Positions 8,975 through 17,272 of a stretch of DNA of 50,026 nt are shown in pieces. Every line of letters begins with the position of its first letter. The first letter of the stretch is position 1. The notes under the pieces were generated by a model that worked only from the letters and a program-made list of their open reading frames with translations, ran no database searches and had not been told where the DNA came from. The DNA lies in the NCBI GenBank assembly GCA_029251865.1, contig JAQXCN010000034.1, positions 1 to 50,026 of the forward strand, in the 5' to 3' direction. A program made the translations under genes and the position numbers. This DNA is from Crocinitomicaceae bacterium. Lineage in GTDB: Bacteria; Bacteroidota; Bacteroidia; Flavobacteriales_D; Crocinitomicaceae.

Positions 8975-9029
8975 TTTCTAATTAACATTCCTAACCTCTT
9001 TAGACGATTAATTTGTCTAATTTCGTTGC

Positions 9030-11192
9030 ATGTCTCAGAAAAGATCCAAAAAAAGATCTGGTGGTGTTGGTCGAAAATCACTTAGAACTTTACTTATTCG
9101 TGTTTTTGAAAAACACAATACCAAAGAATTAACACACAAAGAAATTTGTCAAATTGTGGATGCGCGTGATCCTAATGCGCGGCAGAATGTTTTCGATGAG
9201 CTAAATGTTTTATTCAAGCATGGTTCAGTAGATCGTATTAATCATTTTACATTTAAAGCAAAATCAAATCTACAATATTTAGAAGGTCAAATAGATATCA
9301 CGCAGAGAGGAGCGGGCTTTGTGTCTTGTGAAGGTTATGAAAAGGATTTCTATATAGCACCTCAAAACATTAACAAAGCACTTCAGAGGGATAGCGTTAA
9401 AATTAAGGTGATCAAACAGGGAAGGTCAAGAGCCGAAGCTGTCGTTGTGGAGGTATTAAAACGTGATAAAGTTCAATTTGTTGGAGCGCTGAGAATTCTC
9501 GATAAACATGCTGTTTTAATTCCGGATAATCCAAGATTGGGCTTAGATATTGAGATTCCTAAAAATAAAATCGGCAATGCTAAAAATGGAGACAAAGTCC
9601 TTGTTAAAATAACAACATGGCCCCAAGGTAGAGAGATCCCGTATGGAGAGGTTACAGCTGTTCTAGGTGCAAGCGGAAGTAATGATGCCGAAATGTTAGG
9701 TATATTATATAACCAAGGTATAGAGCCTGTTTTTCCGGAGGCAGTCATGGAAGAGGCGGAGTATGTTAAAATTGAGCTTGATCCTGATGAGATTTCAAGA
9801 AGAAGAGATTTTCGCCAAGTACTAACCTTTACAATCGATCCCTTGGATGCAAGAGATTTCGATGATGCAATTTCTATTCAAAGGTTGTCAAATGGTAATC
9901 TTGAAATAGGAGTCCATATTGCCGACGTTAGTCATTACGTCCAGGAAGGAAGTGCAATGGATATAGAGGCCCTAAAAAGATCAAATTCTGTTTATTTAGT
10001 GGATCGTGTAATACCGATGCTACCTGAACAACTCTCAAATGTTGTCTGCTCATTACGTCCAAAAGAAGATAAATTTAGTTTTTCGGCGGTTTTTGAGCTA
10101 GATGAATCAGGTAAGATTTACAAAGAATGGTTTGGTAAAACGGTCATTCACTCTGATAGAAGATTTACTTATGAAGAAGCCCAAGATATTATTATGGGTG
10201 CTGAGGGTGATCACAAATCAGAACTTTATCTATTAAATAAAATAGCGAAAACACTTCGGAAGCGCCGCCTTAAAAATGGAGCATTAAGCATTGAATCTGA
10301 GGAAATGCGATTTCGGTTAAACGAACAGGGTTTTCCTGCAGAGGTAGTTGTTAAGACATCAAAGGAAGCCCATAAGCTTGTCGAAGAATTCATGCTTCTA
10401 GCCAACAAGCAAGTCGCAATATTTCTTGGTAAACCAAAAAAAGAGGGTGCAAAAGCGGTAACCAGTTTATATCGAACGCACGACCGACCAGACCCAGCAA
10501 AACTCGATATTTTTTCAGTATTCATTAATAAGTTTGGCTATAAGGTTGATTTGAATCAACCTGAACTAATTGCAAAAAACATCAACAAGTTGCTTGGTGA
10601 TATTCGTTTAAAAAATGAATATTCTTTGATTCAATCCATGGCTATAAGATCCATGGCAAAGGCAGTTTATGAGACCGAAAACATAGGTCATTATGGATTG
10701 GCATTTGAGCATTACACGCATTTTACTTCACCTATTCGAAGATATGCTGATCTGATAATACACCGAATTCTTCAAGCTACCATAGAAAAGCGAAAGAGTA
10801 CTTACGAAAAAGGATTAGATCAGATCTGTAAGCATATTTCTGCTAACGAGAGAAAGGCTTCAGAGGCAGAACGCGAATCCACAAAATACTTTCAAACCTT
10901 ATTTGTACAGGAACATATTGGTGAAGTTTTTGAAGGTACAATATCAGGAATTGCTGATCACGGCATGTATGTGAGGATGAAAGAAAATTACTGCGAAGGT
11001 ATGGTTCCAATGAGTCAAATCCCTGGAGATAGATTTCATTTTGACCAAGAGCGATTTTGTATTCTTGGTGCAAAGACTAAGAAAGAATATAATTTTGGTG
11101 ATACCGTTTTTGTTCGAGTTTATGAGGTGAGCCCACGGAAGAGGCAAGTTGACTTGGAATTTGTAAGTGATCAAGAGGATGGCATTAATTAA
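9030..11192 (+). CDS. rnr: Ribonuclease R
   Basis: 720 residues. Order: N-terminal winged-helix region (about 10-75), cold-shock/OB domains (about 85-230), the RNB catalytic domain with the acidic cluster IDPLDARDFDDAIS, conserved HYTHFTSPIRRYADL, and a C-terminal S1 domain (FEGTISGIADHGMYV). RNase R is a processive 3'-to-5' exoribonuclease that degrades structured RNA. It is shorter than the 813-residue E. coli enzyme, mainly at the termini, as I recall for Bacteroidota. A TAATTTCG box at 9018-9025 lies four bases before the ATG but has no good -33 partner. Confidence 0.95.
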   Translation: MSQKRSKKRSGGVGRKSLRTLLIRVFEKHNTKELTHKEICQIVDARDPNARQNVFDELNVLFKHGSVDRINHFTFKAKSNLQYLEGQIDITQRGAGFVSCEGYEKDFYIAPQNINKALQRDSVKIKVIKQGRSRAEAVVVEVLKRDKVQFVGALRILDKHAVLIPDNPRLGLDIEIPKNKIGNAKNGDKVLVKITTWPQGREIPYGEVTAVLGASGSNDAEMLGILYNQGIEPVFPEAVMEEAEYVKIELDPDEISRRRDFRQVLTFTIDPLDARDFDDAISIQRLSNGNLEIGVHIADVSHYVQEGSAMDIEALKRSNSVYLVDRVIPMLPEQLSNVVCSLRPKEDKFSFSAVFELDESGKIYKEWFGKTVIHSDRRFTYEEAQDIIMGAEGDHKSELYLLNKIAKTLRKRRLKNGALSIESEEMRFRLNEQGFPAEVVVKTSKEAHKLVEEFMLLANKQVAIFLGKPKKEGAKAVTSLYRTHDRPDPAKLDIFSVFINKFGYKVDLNQPELIAKNINKLLGDIRLKNEYSLIQSMAIRSMAKAVYETENIGHYGLAFEHYTHFTSPIRRYADLIIHRILQATIEKRKSTYEKGLDQICKHISANERKASEAERESTKYFQTLFVQEHIGEVFEGTISGIADHGMYVRMKENYCEGMVPMSQIPGDRFHFDQERFCILGAKTKKEYNFGDTVFVRVYEVSPRKRQVDLEFVSDQEDGIN

Positions 11193-11691
11193 AAAATGTA
11201 GAGGCTTTGAGCCCCATATCGGAGAAGACTGTTGGTTGGCAGAAAATGCAACTTTGGTTGGCGATTTGAAGATGGGTGAACAGTGCTCGGTTTGGTTTAA
11301 TGCGGTAGTAAGAGCTGATGTGAATGCCATTCGTATTGGTAATCGTGTAAATATCCAAGATGGAGCGATATTACATTGTACTTACGAGAAGACCCAGGTG
11401 GTCATAGGCAATAATGTTTCTATCGGTCATAATGCACTAATTCATGGTTGTACTATTGAAGATAATGTATTGATTGGCATGGGTTCAATTGTTATGGATA
11501 ATTGTCACGTAGAATCGAATGCTATTGTCGCTGCGGGAGCGGTATTACTCGAAGGGACAACGGTTGAATCTTGGAGTATTTACGCCGGCGTTCCTGCGAA
11601 AAAGGTAAAGAGTTTATCCAAAGAACTTTTTAAAGGGGAGGTCGAAAGAATCTCAAAGAATTACATCAAATATTCTTCTTGGTTTAAATAA
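11179..11691 (+). CDS. Gamma-carbonic anhydrase family protein
   Basis: 170 residues of left-handed beta-helix hexapeptide repeats. The metal-binding histidines of gamma-class carbonic anhydrases are present: H66 (ILHCT), H84 (IGHNA) and H89 (IHGC). Whether it hydrates CO2 is unproven, as many family members show weak or no activity. I chose ATG 11179, which overlaps the rnr stop by 14 nt, over a GTG at 11167 that adds only MIKR. Overlap with rnr suggests coupled translation. Confidence 0.88.
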   Translation: MALIKKCRGFEPHIGEDCWLAENATLVGDLKMGEQCSVWFNAVVRADVNAIRIGNRVNIQDGAILHCTYEKTQVVIGNNVSIGHNALIHGCTIEDNVLIGMGSIVMDNCHVESNAIVAAGAVLLEGTTVESWSIYAGVPAKKVKSLSKELFKGEVERISKNYIKYSSWFK

Positions 11692-11693
11692 AA

Positions 11694-11718
11694 AAAGCGA
11701 CCCCGTCGGGATCGCTTT
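11694..11718 (-). terminator. Intrinsic terminator of the proteorhodopsin gene
   Basis: The arms AAAGCGA and TCGCTTT enclose an inner CCC/GGG stem with one mismatch and a 3-nt loop. Read on the reverse strand the stem is followed by a run of T, so it terminates proteorhodopsin transcription. It may also work weakly for the converging carbonic anhydrase gene. Confidence 0.8.
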
Positions 11719-11744
11719 CAAAAAAAATCTAAAATCGCTTTTCT

Positions 11745-12476
11745 TTAAGCTTCTTTTGTAGATGCTACTGCTAAGGAATAAACAACTAAACCAAATCCGA
11801 TTTTGTTGATTGCATCACCAATGTTGTAAATTACATCCATTGCTAATTCCATTCCGAAGATTTCACCTGCTTCACCGTACCAGCCAGCAGTTCCTACCAT
11901 GTACCCTAAAGGATAAATTGCCCATCCAATAAGGACGAATTTACATAACATGTTGTGTGCGTTCAATACTGAACCTCCTGCTTTGGTTGCTAGCGCTTTT
12001 GCCTCTCCAAACATTATTAAATACACTATGTAGAAGTATGCAAGACCAGAAATTAATCCCCACATCGCTGCATTAGCCGTGTCAACTCCTTCACCCCAGT
12101 ATCCTGTTACTAACATTACTACTGAAGCACCGATTAAAGTCCACATTAGTTTTTGCGTTGCTCCCGCTGCTTTCAAAATCAGGTAGAATTCCACACACAT
12201 TAACGGAACAGTCAAAATCCAATCCACATATCTAAAGAACGTTGGCGATTCTCCTGTAGACGCCCAATAATCACGCATGTAATAATAGTGAACAGCGGCG
12301 ATGAAGGTAATCAAACCGGAAACAAGAATAGAAGTTCTCCATTTTCGGTCAAATGAGTTCATAGATAGAAAAAAGAAGGCAGCGGCTGCCATCATTGCCA
12401 TACATCCTACAAAGAATGTAAAGCCAACGTAATCATCGGTAGCCATTTTTGGTACCATAAGCATTAAATTATTCAT
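11745..12476 (-). CDS. Proteorhodopsin, light-driven proton pump, Met-tuned (green type)
   Basis: 243 residues with seven predicted membrane helices. Helix C reads RYVDWILTVPLMCVEFYLIL: D85 (proton acceptor), T89 and E96 (proton donor) form the DTE motif of outward H+ pumps. H63 matches the conserved His next to the counterion. K225 in DAINKIGFG is the retinal Schiff-base lysine. M93 occupies the spectral-tuning site (position 105 of the reference protein), and Met there goes with green absorption in flavobacterial proteins. No typical signal peptide is evident. The gene is monocistronic, with its own terminator and a 312-bp upstream gap. No beta-carotene dioxygenase (blh) or crt gene is in the window, so retinal must come from elsewhere. 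Confidence 0.97.
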   Translation of the reverse strand: MNNLMLMVPKMATDDYVGFTFFVGCMAMMAAAAFFFLSMNSFDRKWRTSILVSGLITFIAAVHYYYMRDYWASTGESPTFFRYVDWILTVPLMCVEFYLILKAAGATQKLMWTLIGASVVMLVTGYWGEGVDTANAAMWGLISGLAYFYIVYLIMFGEAKALATKAGGSVLNAHNMLCKFVLIGWAIYPLGYMVGTAGWYGEAGEIFGMELAMDVIYNIGDAINKIGFGLVVYSLAVASTKEA

Positions 12477-12788
12477 TTTGTTAAGTTTTTGGTTATGAAG
12501 TTTAAACAGAAAAACGTTTTAAAAGTTCATATTTGTGCATGTTTTTTTAGAAAAAAAGCACATGTTTTTTTTTAAAATACTGATAAACAAGTATTTATAT
12601 TAAATAAAAAATGAGAATTTTTTGTACAATTTTTTAGTATAATGACTGTTTTGTCGTAAAAAAAACCATTTTGGTCTGCAAAAATGCACAGGTTTGCGAC
12701 ATGATTTTAGCGCTTATTTTTTATTGTAAATCCCAAAATGAGAAGTTGGGCATTTTACCTTTTTCAGTATTTTAGCTGAAAAAATAAG
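12477..12788. promoter_or_regulatory. Very AT-rich divergent intergenic region between proteorhodopsin and aminopeptidase P
   Basis: This 312-bp region has no plausible gene and many A/T runs. On the proteorhodopsin side I found no TAnnTTTG box, but there is an inverted repeat (12534-12564). On the pepP side TATTTTAG at 12768-12775 is a one-mismatch -7 box 13 bp before the ATG. The promoter for proteorhodopsin is therefore not obvious and may use another sigma factor. Confidence 0.5.
12534..12564. repeat. AT-rich inverted repeat upstream of proteorhodopsin
   Basis: TTTTTTT and AAAAAAA are separated by AG, flanked by TGTGC on one side and GCACA on the other; CATG also occurs on both sides. 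The element lies 58-88 bp upstream of the proteorhodopsin start. It could be an operator or an RNA hairpin. Simple A/T richness explains the core but not the GC-containing flanks. Confidence 0.5.
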
Positions 12789-14081
12789 ATGAAATACGAA
12801 ATGATAGATGCCGCATTATTCAAACTGAACCGTAAAAACTTTATGGGCGCAATGGAGCCCGGTACATTGGCTGTCTTCAATTCAAATGATATTTTCCCCA
12901 TAAGTGCAGATAGTACCATGCCCTTCCAACAGCATAGAGATATCTTATTTTTATCAGGAGTAGACCAAGAGGAATCTATATTGGTTTTGTTCCCAAATGC
13001 TAAAAACCCTAACCAGCGTGAGGTATTGTTTCTTAAGGAAACGAGTGAATTGATAGCGATATGGGAAGGAGAAAAGTTAGATAAAAAGAGGGCTTTGGAG
13101 GTTTCGGGTATTTCTTCTGTTCATTGGCTACAAGATTTTCCGACAGTTTTCAAACAAATGATGGCTGAGGCTTCAGGCATATATTTAAATACAAATGAGC
13201 ACCTTCGCGCTAATACAGAAGTTGAAACGCGTGAAGATCGATTTATTAAAAAAGTAAAAATTGATTACCCAACCCATCAAACACACAAGTCTGCTCCAAT
13301 ATTACATCGATTAAGATCGGTGAAGCATTCTTTAGAAATTGATTTAATGCAGAAGGCTTGTGCTATAACAAAAGCAGGCATTCATCGATTACTTAATTTC
13401 ATAAAACCTGGTGTTTGGGAACACCATATAGAGGCTGAACTTTCGCATGAATTTTTAATGCGTTCTTCCCGAGGTTTTGCTTACACGCCAATAATTGCCT
13501 CTGGAAAGAATGCCTGTGTTTTACATTACATCGAAAATAACAAAGAGTGTTTTGATGGCGATGTTATTTTGCTTGACGTAGGTGCTGAATATGCAAACTA
13601 TGCATCCGATTTAACAAGATGCATTCCCGTGAGTGGAACTTTTACAGCAAGACAAAAAGAAGTATATAATTCTGTACTTCACGTTAAGAACGAAGCTGAA
13701 AAATTATTGGTTCCAGGAACTATGATGTCCGAATACCATAAACTAGTAGGTCTTCTAATGGAAGAGCAATTGGTTAAGCTAAAATTAATTTCACTTTCGG
13801 ATATTAAATCTCAAAATCCTGATTGGCCTGCTTATAAAAAATACTTTATGCATGGCACCTCTCATTTTATTGGTTTAGATACCCATGACGTTGGACTTTG
13901 GAATGAGCCGATAAAGGCGGGTATGGCTTTTACGTGCGAACCAGGGATTTATATACCTGAAGAAAATTTAGGTATTCGTTTAGAGGATGATTTGGTCGTT
14001 CAAGAAAAGGGCGCACCTTTAAATTTAATGTCTGAAATACCTCTTGAAGCAGATGAAATTGAGGACTTAATGAATTCTTGA
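12789..14081 (+). CDS. pepP: Xaa-Pro aminopeptidase (aminopeptidase P, M24B)
   Basis: 430 residues: an N-terminal creatinase-like domain (about 5-170) and a C-terminal pita-bread metallopeptidase domain. The five metal ligands are visible: D263 (DVGAEY), D274 (ASDLTR), H359 (HGTSHFIGLDTHDVG), E384 (CEPGIYIP) and E399 (IRLEDD), which normally bind two Mn2+. It removes an N-terminal residue preceding proline, in the cytoplasm. The start ATG has a weak -7 box shortly upstream. The next gene begins four bases after its stop, so they likely share a transcript. Confidence 0.93.
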   Translation: MKYEMIDAALFKLNRKNFMGAMEPGTLAVFNSNDIFPISADSTMPFQQHRDILFLSGVDQEESILVLFPNAKNPNQREVLFLKETSELIAIWEGEKLDKKRALEVSGISSVHWLQDFPTVFKQMMAEASGIYLNTNEHLRANTEVETREDRFIKKVKIDYPTHQTHKSAPILHRLRSVKHSLEIDLMQKACAITKAGIHRLLNFIKPGVWEHHIEAELSHEFLMRSSRGFAYTPIIASGKNACVLHYIENNKECFDGDVILLDVGAEYANYASDLTRCIPVSGTFTARQKEVYNSVLHVKNEAEKLLVPGTMMSEYHKLVGLLMEEQLVKLKLISLSDIKSQNPDWPAYKKYFMHGTSHFIGLDTHDVGLWNEPIKAGMAFTCEPGIYIPEENLGIRLEDDLVVQEKGAPLNLMSEIPLEADEIEDLMNS

Positions 14082-14085
14082 TTTT

Positions 14086-14832
14086 TTGTTAGCTTATAAA
14101 ATAATAGGTTCTGGAAAACCATCTTGTGTATTGATACATGGTTTTTTAGAGTCTTCTGAAATGTGGGATGCCCTGTCACTTGACCTTCTTGAGATTTCTT
14201 TCATATGTATTGACCTTCCTGGACATGGGGGTTCATCTTTTAATGGGTGCACTAATGTCGAAAAAGGAATGGAAGAATTGGCTTTTGCTGTTATAGAGGT
14301 TTTAGACAGTCTCAATATTCATGATTTTAATATTGTTGGTCATTCCCTAGGTGGCTACGTTGCGCTAGAGGTAAAAAGAATTCATAAGAATTGTAAAAAA
14401 CTGGTCCTGTTAAATTCAAATTATTTGGAGGATAGTCCTGCAAAAATACTAGATAGGAAGCGCATAGCATCTATTGTAAAAAAATCAAAATCCTTATTTA
14501 TTCAAAAGGCAATACCCTCACTCTTTTCAAACCCTTCTTCACAGAAGAATGAAATTTCCCGAATGACTTCAAGTGCACTAACGATTCCGTCTGACGCTAT
14601 TGCATGGACTTCACTTGCGATGGCAAGTCGCAAGAAATGGACCTCTTTAGAACCAACCAAAGATTTCTACATGATTCAAGGCTCCTTGGATCACATGCGT
14701 GCAAATCGCGGAAATAAATTCCAACTTCTCGATAAGAATCATGTTTTTAAAATAGACAATGCGGGTCACATGAGTCATATTGAAAACCCTTCGGAACTTA
14801 TGCGTCATTTAAAGCTGATTTTGGAGTGCTAA
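14086..14832 (+). CDS. Alpha/beta fold hydrolase
   Basis: 248 residues with HGFLESSEMW (oxyanion region), IDLPGHGGSS, the nucleophile elbow GHSLGGYVA, a late Asp (QGSLDHMRAN) and His (NAGHMSHIENP). This is the AB-hydrolase 1 pattern seen in small esterases and in MenH-like enzymes; the substrate cannot be assigned. No men gene is adjacent. It appears to start at TTG 14086, because the first in-frame ATG would delete the HGF strand. The start lies four bases after the pepP stop, so translation is probably coupled. Confidence 0.8.
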   Translation: MLAYKIIGSGKPSCVLIHGFLESSEMWDALSLDLLEISFICIDLPGHGGSSFNGCTNVEKGMEELAFAVIEVLDSLNIHDFNIVGHSLGGYVALEVKRIHKNCKKLVLLNSNYLEDSPAKILDRKRIASIVKKSKSLFIQKAIPSLFSNPSSQKNEISRMTSSALTIPSDAIAWTSLAMASRKKWTSLEPTKDFYMIQGSLDHMRANRGNKFQLLDKNHVFKIDNAGHMSHIENPSELMRHLKLILEC

Positions 14833-14885
14833 AATTCTTCATGGTCAGTACAAAGTTCAGATTATCAGCATGATATTTTTATTTT

Positions 14886-14901
14886 TGGCACGGTTATGGC
14901 T
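14886..14901 (+). promoter_or_regulatory. Candidate sigma-54 (-24/-12) promoter
   Basis: TGGCACG at 14886-14892, a 4-bp spacer, then TGGCT at 14897-14901. The GG (14887-14888) and GC (14899-14900) are exactly 10 bp apart, as sigma-54 requires. It matches TGGCACG-N4-TTGCW with one mismatch. The predicted start near 14912 leaves a leader of about 55 nt before the VWA gene. rpoN is encoded at 3477-4916. Confidence 0.55.
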
Positions 14902-14967
14902 TTTAGGTCATCGATTAGAAAACATTAATTTCAATCAATACTCTTTATTAATTAAAAATCCATCCTT

Positions 14968-15909
14968 ATGAAAACACCCGTACTTTTATCTTTCTTAATT
15001 ATATCAATGGCCGTTTTTGGACAAAAACGCACCTCCACACGAAGTGTTTCAGTAAAGCAGTCTTCACCGAAACCAGCGGTAAGACAAACTCCGAGGCCGA
15101 GGCCTTCAAGTTCCTTTTCTAGACCTTCGAGTTCTTCTCCATCGTATTACGAGGCACCTAGACCACAGCGACATCAAACAAGAAATCCCGCTCCGAGTAC
15201 AAATAACAATAGCGGTAGAACTCCGAGTACCCAAAACGGCTCCACTGGTTCAACAGGAACTTCAGGAAGTTCGTCGAATACAAGTCCGTCAGTAACGAAT
15301 TTTCATTCTCAATCTGCCGGAACTAGTCCAAGTACAGGATACTATACAAATTCAGGCCCTATAGTTTCTGTTTCAGGGACCGGAATTGAGTACATGCGTA
15401 TTGCTAATGCCACAGGTGGTCAATACTTGATTTATTCACAAAAGGAGTCTGCTAAGGCGATTGAAGATGTGATTCGTCAATATGCAAATGATTCTGCTGA
15501 CATCGTTATTCTTGTTGATGTATCTGGTAGTATGTCTAATAATGTGAAGGATATTTCAAAGGAAAGCGACAAAATTGTTCAAGCCATGCCAATAGGTTCT
15601 CGTTTAGGTGGAGCAGTATTCAAATTTTCAAAGCATCCTAAATGGTTTCAATTTTCGGATTTAAATGAAGACCACTTTTACGCGCTAGATTTAATTACGG
15701 CGAGTCGCAGATATATGAGTAGTGAGTCTCATTATGATGCAATGTTAAAAGCAATTCATTCAAATACTTGGGAAAACAGAAAGCGAATGATTATTACCTT
15801 AACTGACGAGTTTGTCGAGTCCGGTGAAAACTTCAATCCTTCTAGTGCTGTCATTTCAGCAGCCAATGCGAAAAACATAGAAATACATACAATTATGTTG
15901 TCTTATTAA
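14968..15909 (+). CDS. Secreted von Willebrand factor A domain protein
   Basis: 313 residues. The signal peptide is predicted to be cut before Gln (VFG/Q). Residues about 25-130 are a low-complexity Ser/Pro/Thr/Asn/Arg-rich linker. The VWA domain occupies about 165-313, with a metal-ion-dependent adhesion site D184-x-S186-x-S188 and a late TDEF segment. VWA domains usually bind protein partners through a divalent cation. No sorting domain or lipobox is present, so it may be periplasmic. A sigma-54-like promoter precedes it. An M23-type gene follows on the same strand after 76 bp containing an inverted repeat, suggesting a cell-wall role. Confidence 0.82.
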   Translation: MKTPVLLSFLIISMAVFGQKRTSTRSVSVKQSSPKPAVRQTPRPRPSSSFSRPSSSSPSYYEAPRPQRHQTRNPAPSTNNNSGRTPSTQNGSTGSTGTSGSSSNTSPSVTNFHSQSAGTSPSTGYYTNSGPIVSVSGTGIEYMRIANATGGQYLIYSQKESAKAIEDVIRQYANDSADIVILVDVSGSMSNNVKDISKESDKIVQAMPIGSRLGGAVFKFSKHPKWFQFSDLNEDHFYALDLITASRRYMSSESHYDAMLKAIHSNTWENRKRMIITLTDEFVESGENFNPSSAVISAANAKNIEIHTIMLSY

Positions 15910-15922
15910 GAATTCATTTTAA

Positions 15923-15985
15923 AAAAAAGCCGTTAAGGATTTATCTGAAATTCATTATTTTAGAGGAATTTTTAACGGCATTTTT
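15923..15985 (+). repeat. Inverted repeat between VWA and M23 genes, terminator-like
   Basis: AAAAAAGCCGTTAA (from 15923) pairs with TTAACGGCATTTTT (ending 15985) with one mismatch across a 35-nt loop. The right arm ends in a T run directly before the M23 ATG. It could terminate the VWA transcript, attenuate read-through, or hide the M23 start region in a hairpin. Confidence 0.5.
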
Positions 15986-16534
15986 ATGCGATTAACTTTT
16001 TTCTTTTTACTAGTATTATTTTCATCCTCTTTTGCGCAGAACTCAAGTCATGATTATGTGTATCAACTGCCTTTTGAATCGGGAAAAACAGTACTTATAA
16101 TGCAAGGTTATAATGGAAAGTATTCTCATAAAAACAAATTTGCTTTAGATTTCAGACTTAAAAAAGGAAAGTTTATTTGTGCGGCTAGAGGAGGGAAGGT
16201 TGTTAAGATGGTTGAGCATAATAATGAAGGCGGAGGAAATATAAAGTTTATAAACAAGGCGAATTATATCGTAATTGCCCATGATGATGCTACTTATGGA
16301 GGCTATTGGCACTTAGAACAAAATGGCGCTTTAGTTGAAGTTGGAGACAGTGTTAACGCCGGCGATATTATTGGACGATCGGGTAGCACTGGTTTTTCAT
16401 CGATGGCACATCTGCACTTTATGGTATACAGCTACGATAAAAAGGGCAAACAGTACACAATGCCAACTTTTTTTAACACCAAAAACAAGGGCATTCGTCA
16501 TCTGAAATCTTACAGTTGGGTGAAGCGTAATTGA
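15986..16534 (+). CDS. M23 (LytM/lysostaphin-like) peptidase family protein
   Basis: 182 residues: signal peptide ending SFA/Q, then a LytM domain. Likely zinc ligands are H48 and D55 (HKNKFALDF) and H144 in the AHLHF motif, with H109 (GGYWHL) as a catalytic His. The H-x6-D spacing is longer than the classic H-x3-D, a variant I recall from Bacteroidota but cannot check here. Members cut peptide cross-links in peptidoglycan or serve as inactive regulators of amidases; the retained His residues favour activity. It probably works in the periplasm. The start codon abuts an inverted repeat. Confidence 0.82.
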   Translation: MRLTFFFLLVLFSSSFAQNSSHDYVYQLPFESGKTVLIMQGYNGKYSHKNKFALDFRLKKGKFICAARGGKVVKMVEHNNEGGGNIKFINKANYIVIAHDDATYGGYWHLEQNGALVEVGDSVNAGDIIGRSGSTGFSSMAHLHFMVYSYDKKGKQYTMPTFFNTKNKGIRHLKSYSWVKRN

Positions 16535-16828
16535 TTGAATTGATGCAAAAAAAAGCCAGGTTTTATTCGGTTTTTAATTAAGGTTGCTTGCGCATTTATA
16601 TCTAACAGTTTTCGGTATTCAATAAAATAGTTTTGCAATTATTTTTAAAGCTAACCATGAATATTTAATTGGATTCAAAAGAGTGGCGTAAATTTTCTGC
16701 CGTCGTAAAAGGGATAGACATCTCATCTGAATTTTAATTCTCAACAATAGATTGTTTAGTTGTTTCCAAACATATTTGGGCGTTAAAGGAGATATTCCAT
16801 TATCTTTAAACCTTAAACAAGGTTAACG
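16535..16828. other. 294-bp intergenic region, no gene seen
   Basis: It has no open frame of note and no tRNA-like fold that I could make out. The last part should hold the promoter for the small basic protein and cspA: TATCTTTA about 20 bp before the ATG at 16829 is one mismatch from a -7 box. A cold-responsive leader RNA is possible but not shown. Confidence 0.4.
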
Positions 16829-17038
16829 ATGGGAAGATCACAAGAAACATTTTTTAAAAAACAACGTGAAAAGAATCGCGAGCGTAAAAAGAAAGAGAAA
16901 TTAGAGAAGAAGGAAAACAGAAGAGCATCATCTACTGGAGGAAGTGAAATTGATTGGGAAAGTGCACCAGAAAATAAAACAATGACTCAAAAAGAAATGG
17001 ATCAAAAAGCACAAAATAGACAACAGACTAAAGACTAA
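16829..17038 (+). CDS. Small highly charged protein upstream of cspA
   Basis: 69 residues with no membrane segment or signal. Residues 8-32 are almost entirely Lys, Arg and Glu (KKQREKNRERKKKEKLEKKE), likely one long charged helix. The rest is polar (TGGSEIDWESAPE) and ends Gln/Lys rich. It lies 20 bp before the cold-shock gene on the same strand, so the two are probably co-transcribed. The basic helix suggests RNA or ribosome binding, but the function is unknown. A pure composition artefact is unlikely given the clear start, stop and spacing. Confidence 0.7.
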   Translation: MGRSQETFFKKQREKNRERKKKEKLEKKENRRASSTGGSEIDWESAPENKTMTQKEMDQKAQNRQQTKD

Positions 17039-17058
17039 TAATTAATAATACAAGTACA

Positions 17059-17250
17059 ATGAAAAAAGGAGTGGTTAAATTTTTCAATAATGAAAAAGGG
17101 TTCGGATTTATCGTTGATGAAGAATCAAAAGAAGAAGTATTCGTTCATAAAACTGGGTTGGTTGACAACATTCAGGAAGATGATAACGTGGAATTTGAAG
17201 TAGAACAAGGTAAGAGAGGACTTAATGCAGTAAATGTTACTAAAGTTTAA
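17059..17250 (+). CDS. Cold-shock domain protein (CspA family)
   Basis: 63 residues, a single cold-shock domain. RNP1 is KGFGFIV and RNP2 is VFVHKT, the aromatic/basic surface that binds single-stranded RNA and DNA. Such proteins act as RNA chaperones that melt secondary structure, often at low temperature. It is slightly shorter than E. coli CspA (70 residues). A strong terminator follows at 17273. It is downstream of a small charged protein with which it likely shares a transcript. Confidence 0.95.
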   Translation: MKKGVVKFFNNEKGFGFIVDEESKEEVFVHKTGLVDNIQEDDNVEFEVEQGKRGLNAVNVTKV

Positions 17251-17272
17251 TTTTCAACCTATACACATTACG

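Noticed and set aside
10944-11330. A 128-codon reverse-strand frame across the rnr-carbonic anhydrase junction
   Set aside because: It runs opposite two well-supported overlapping genes and has no recognisable motif.
12672-12688. A GG...GC pair suggesting another sigma-54 promoter before pepP
   Set aside because: The spacing between GG and GC is 11, not 10, and the flanks do not match consensus.
16682-16702. TGGCG...TGC in the gap upstream of the small basic gene as a sigma-54 promoter
   Set aside because: GG-GC spacing is 12 bp, so it is unlikely to work with sigma-54.
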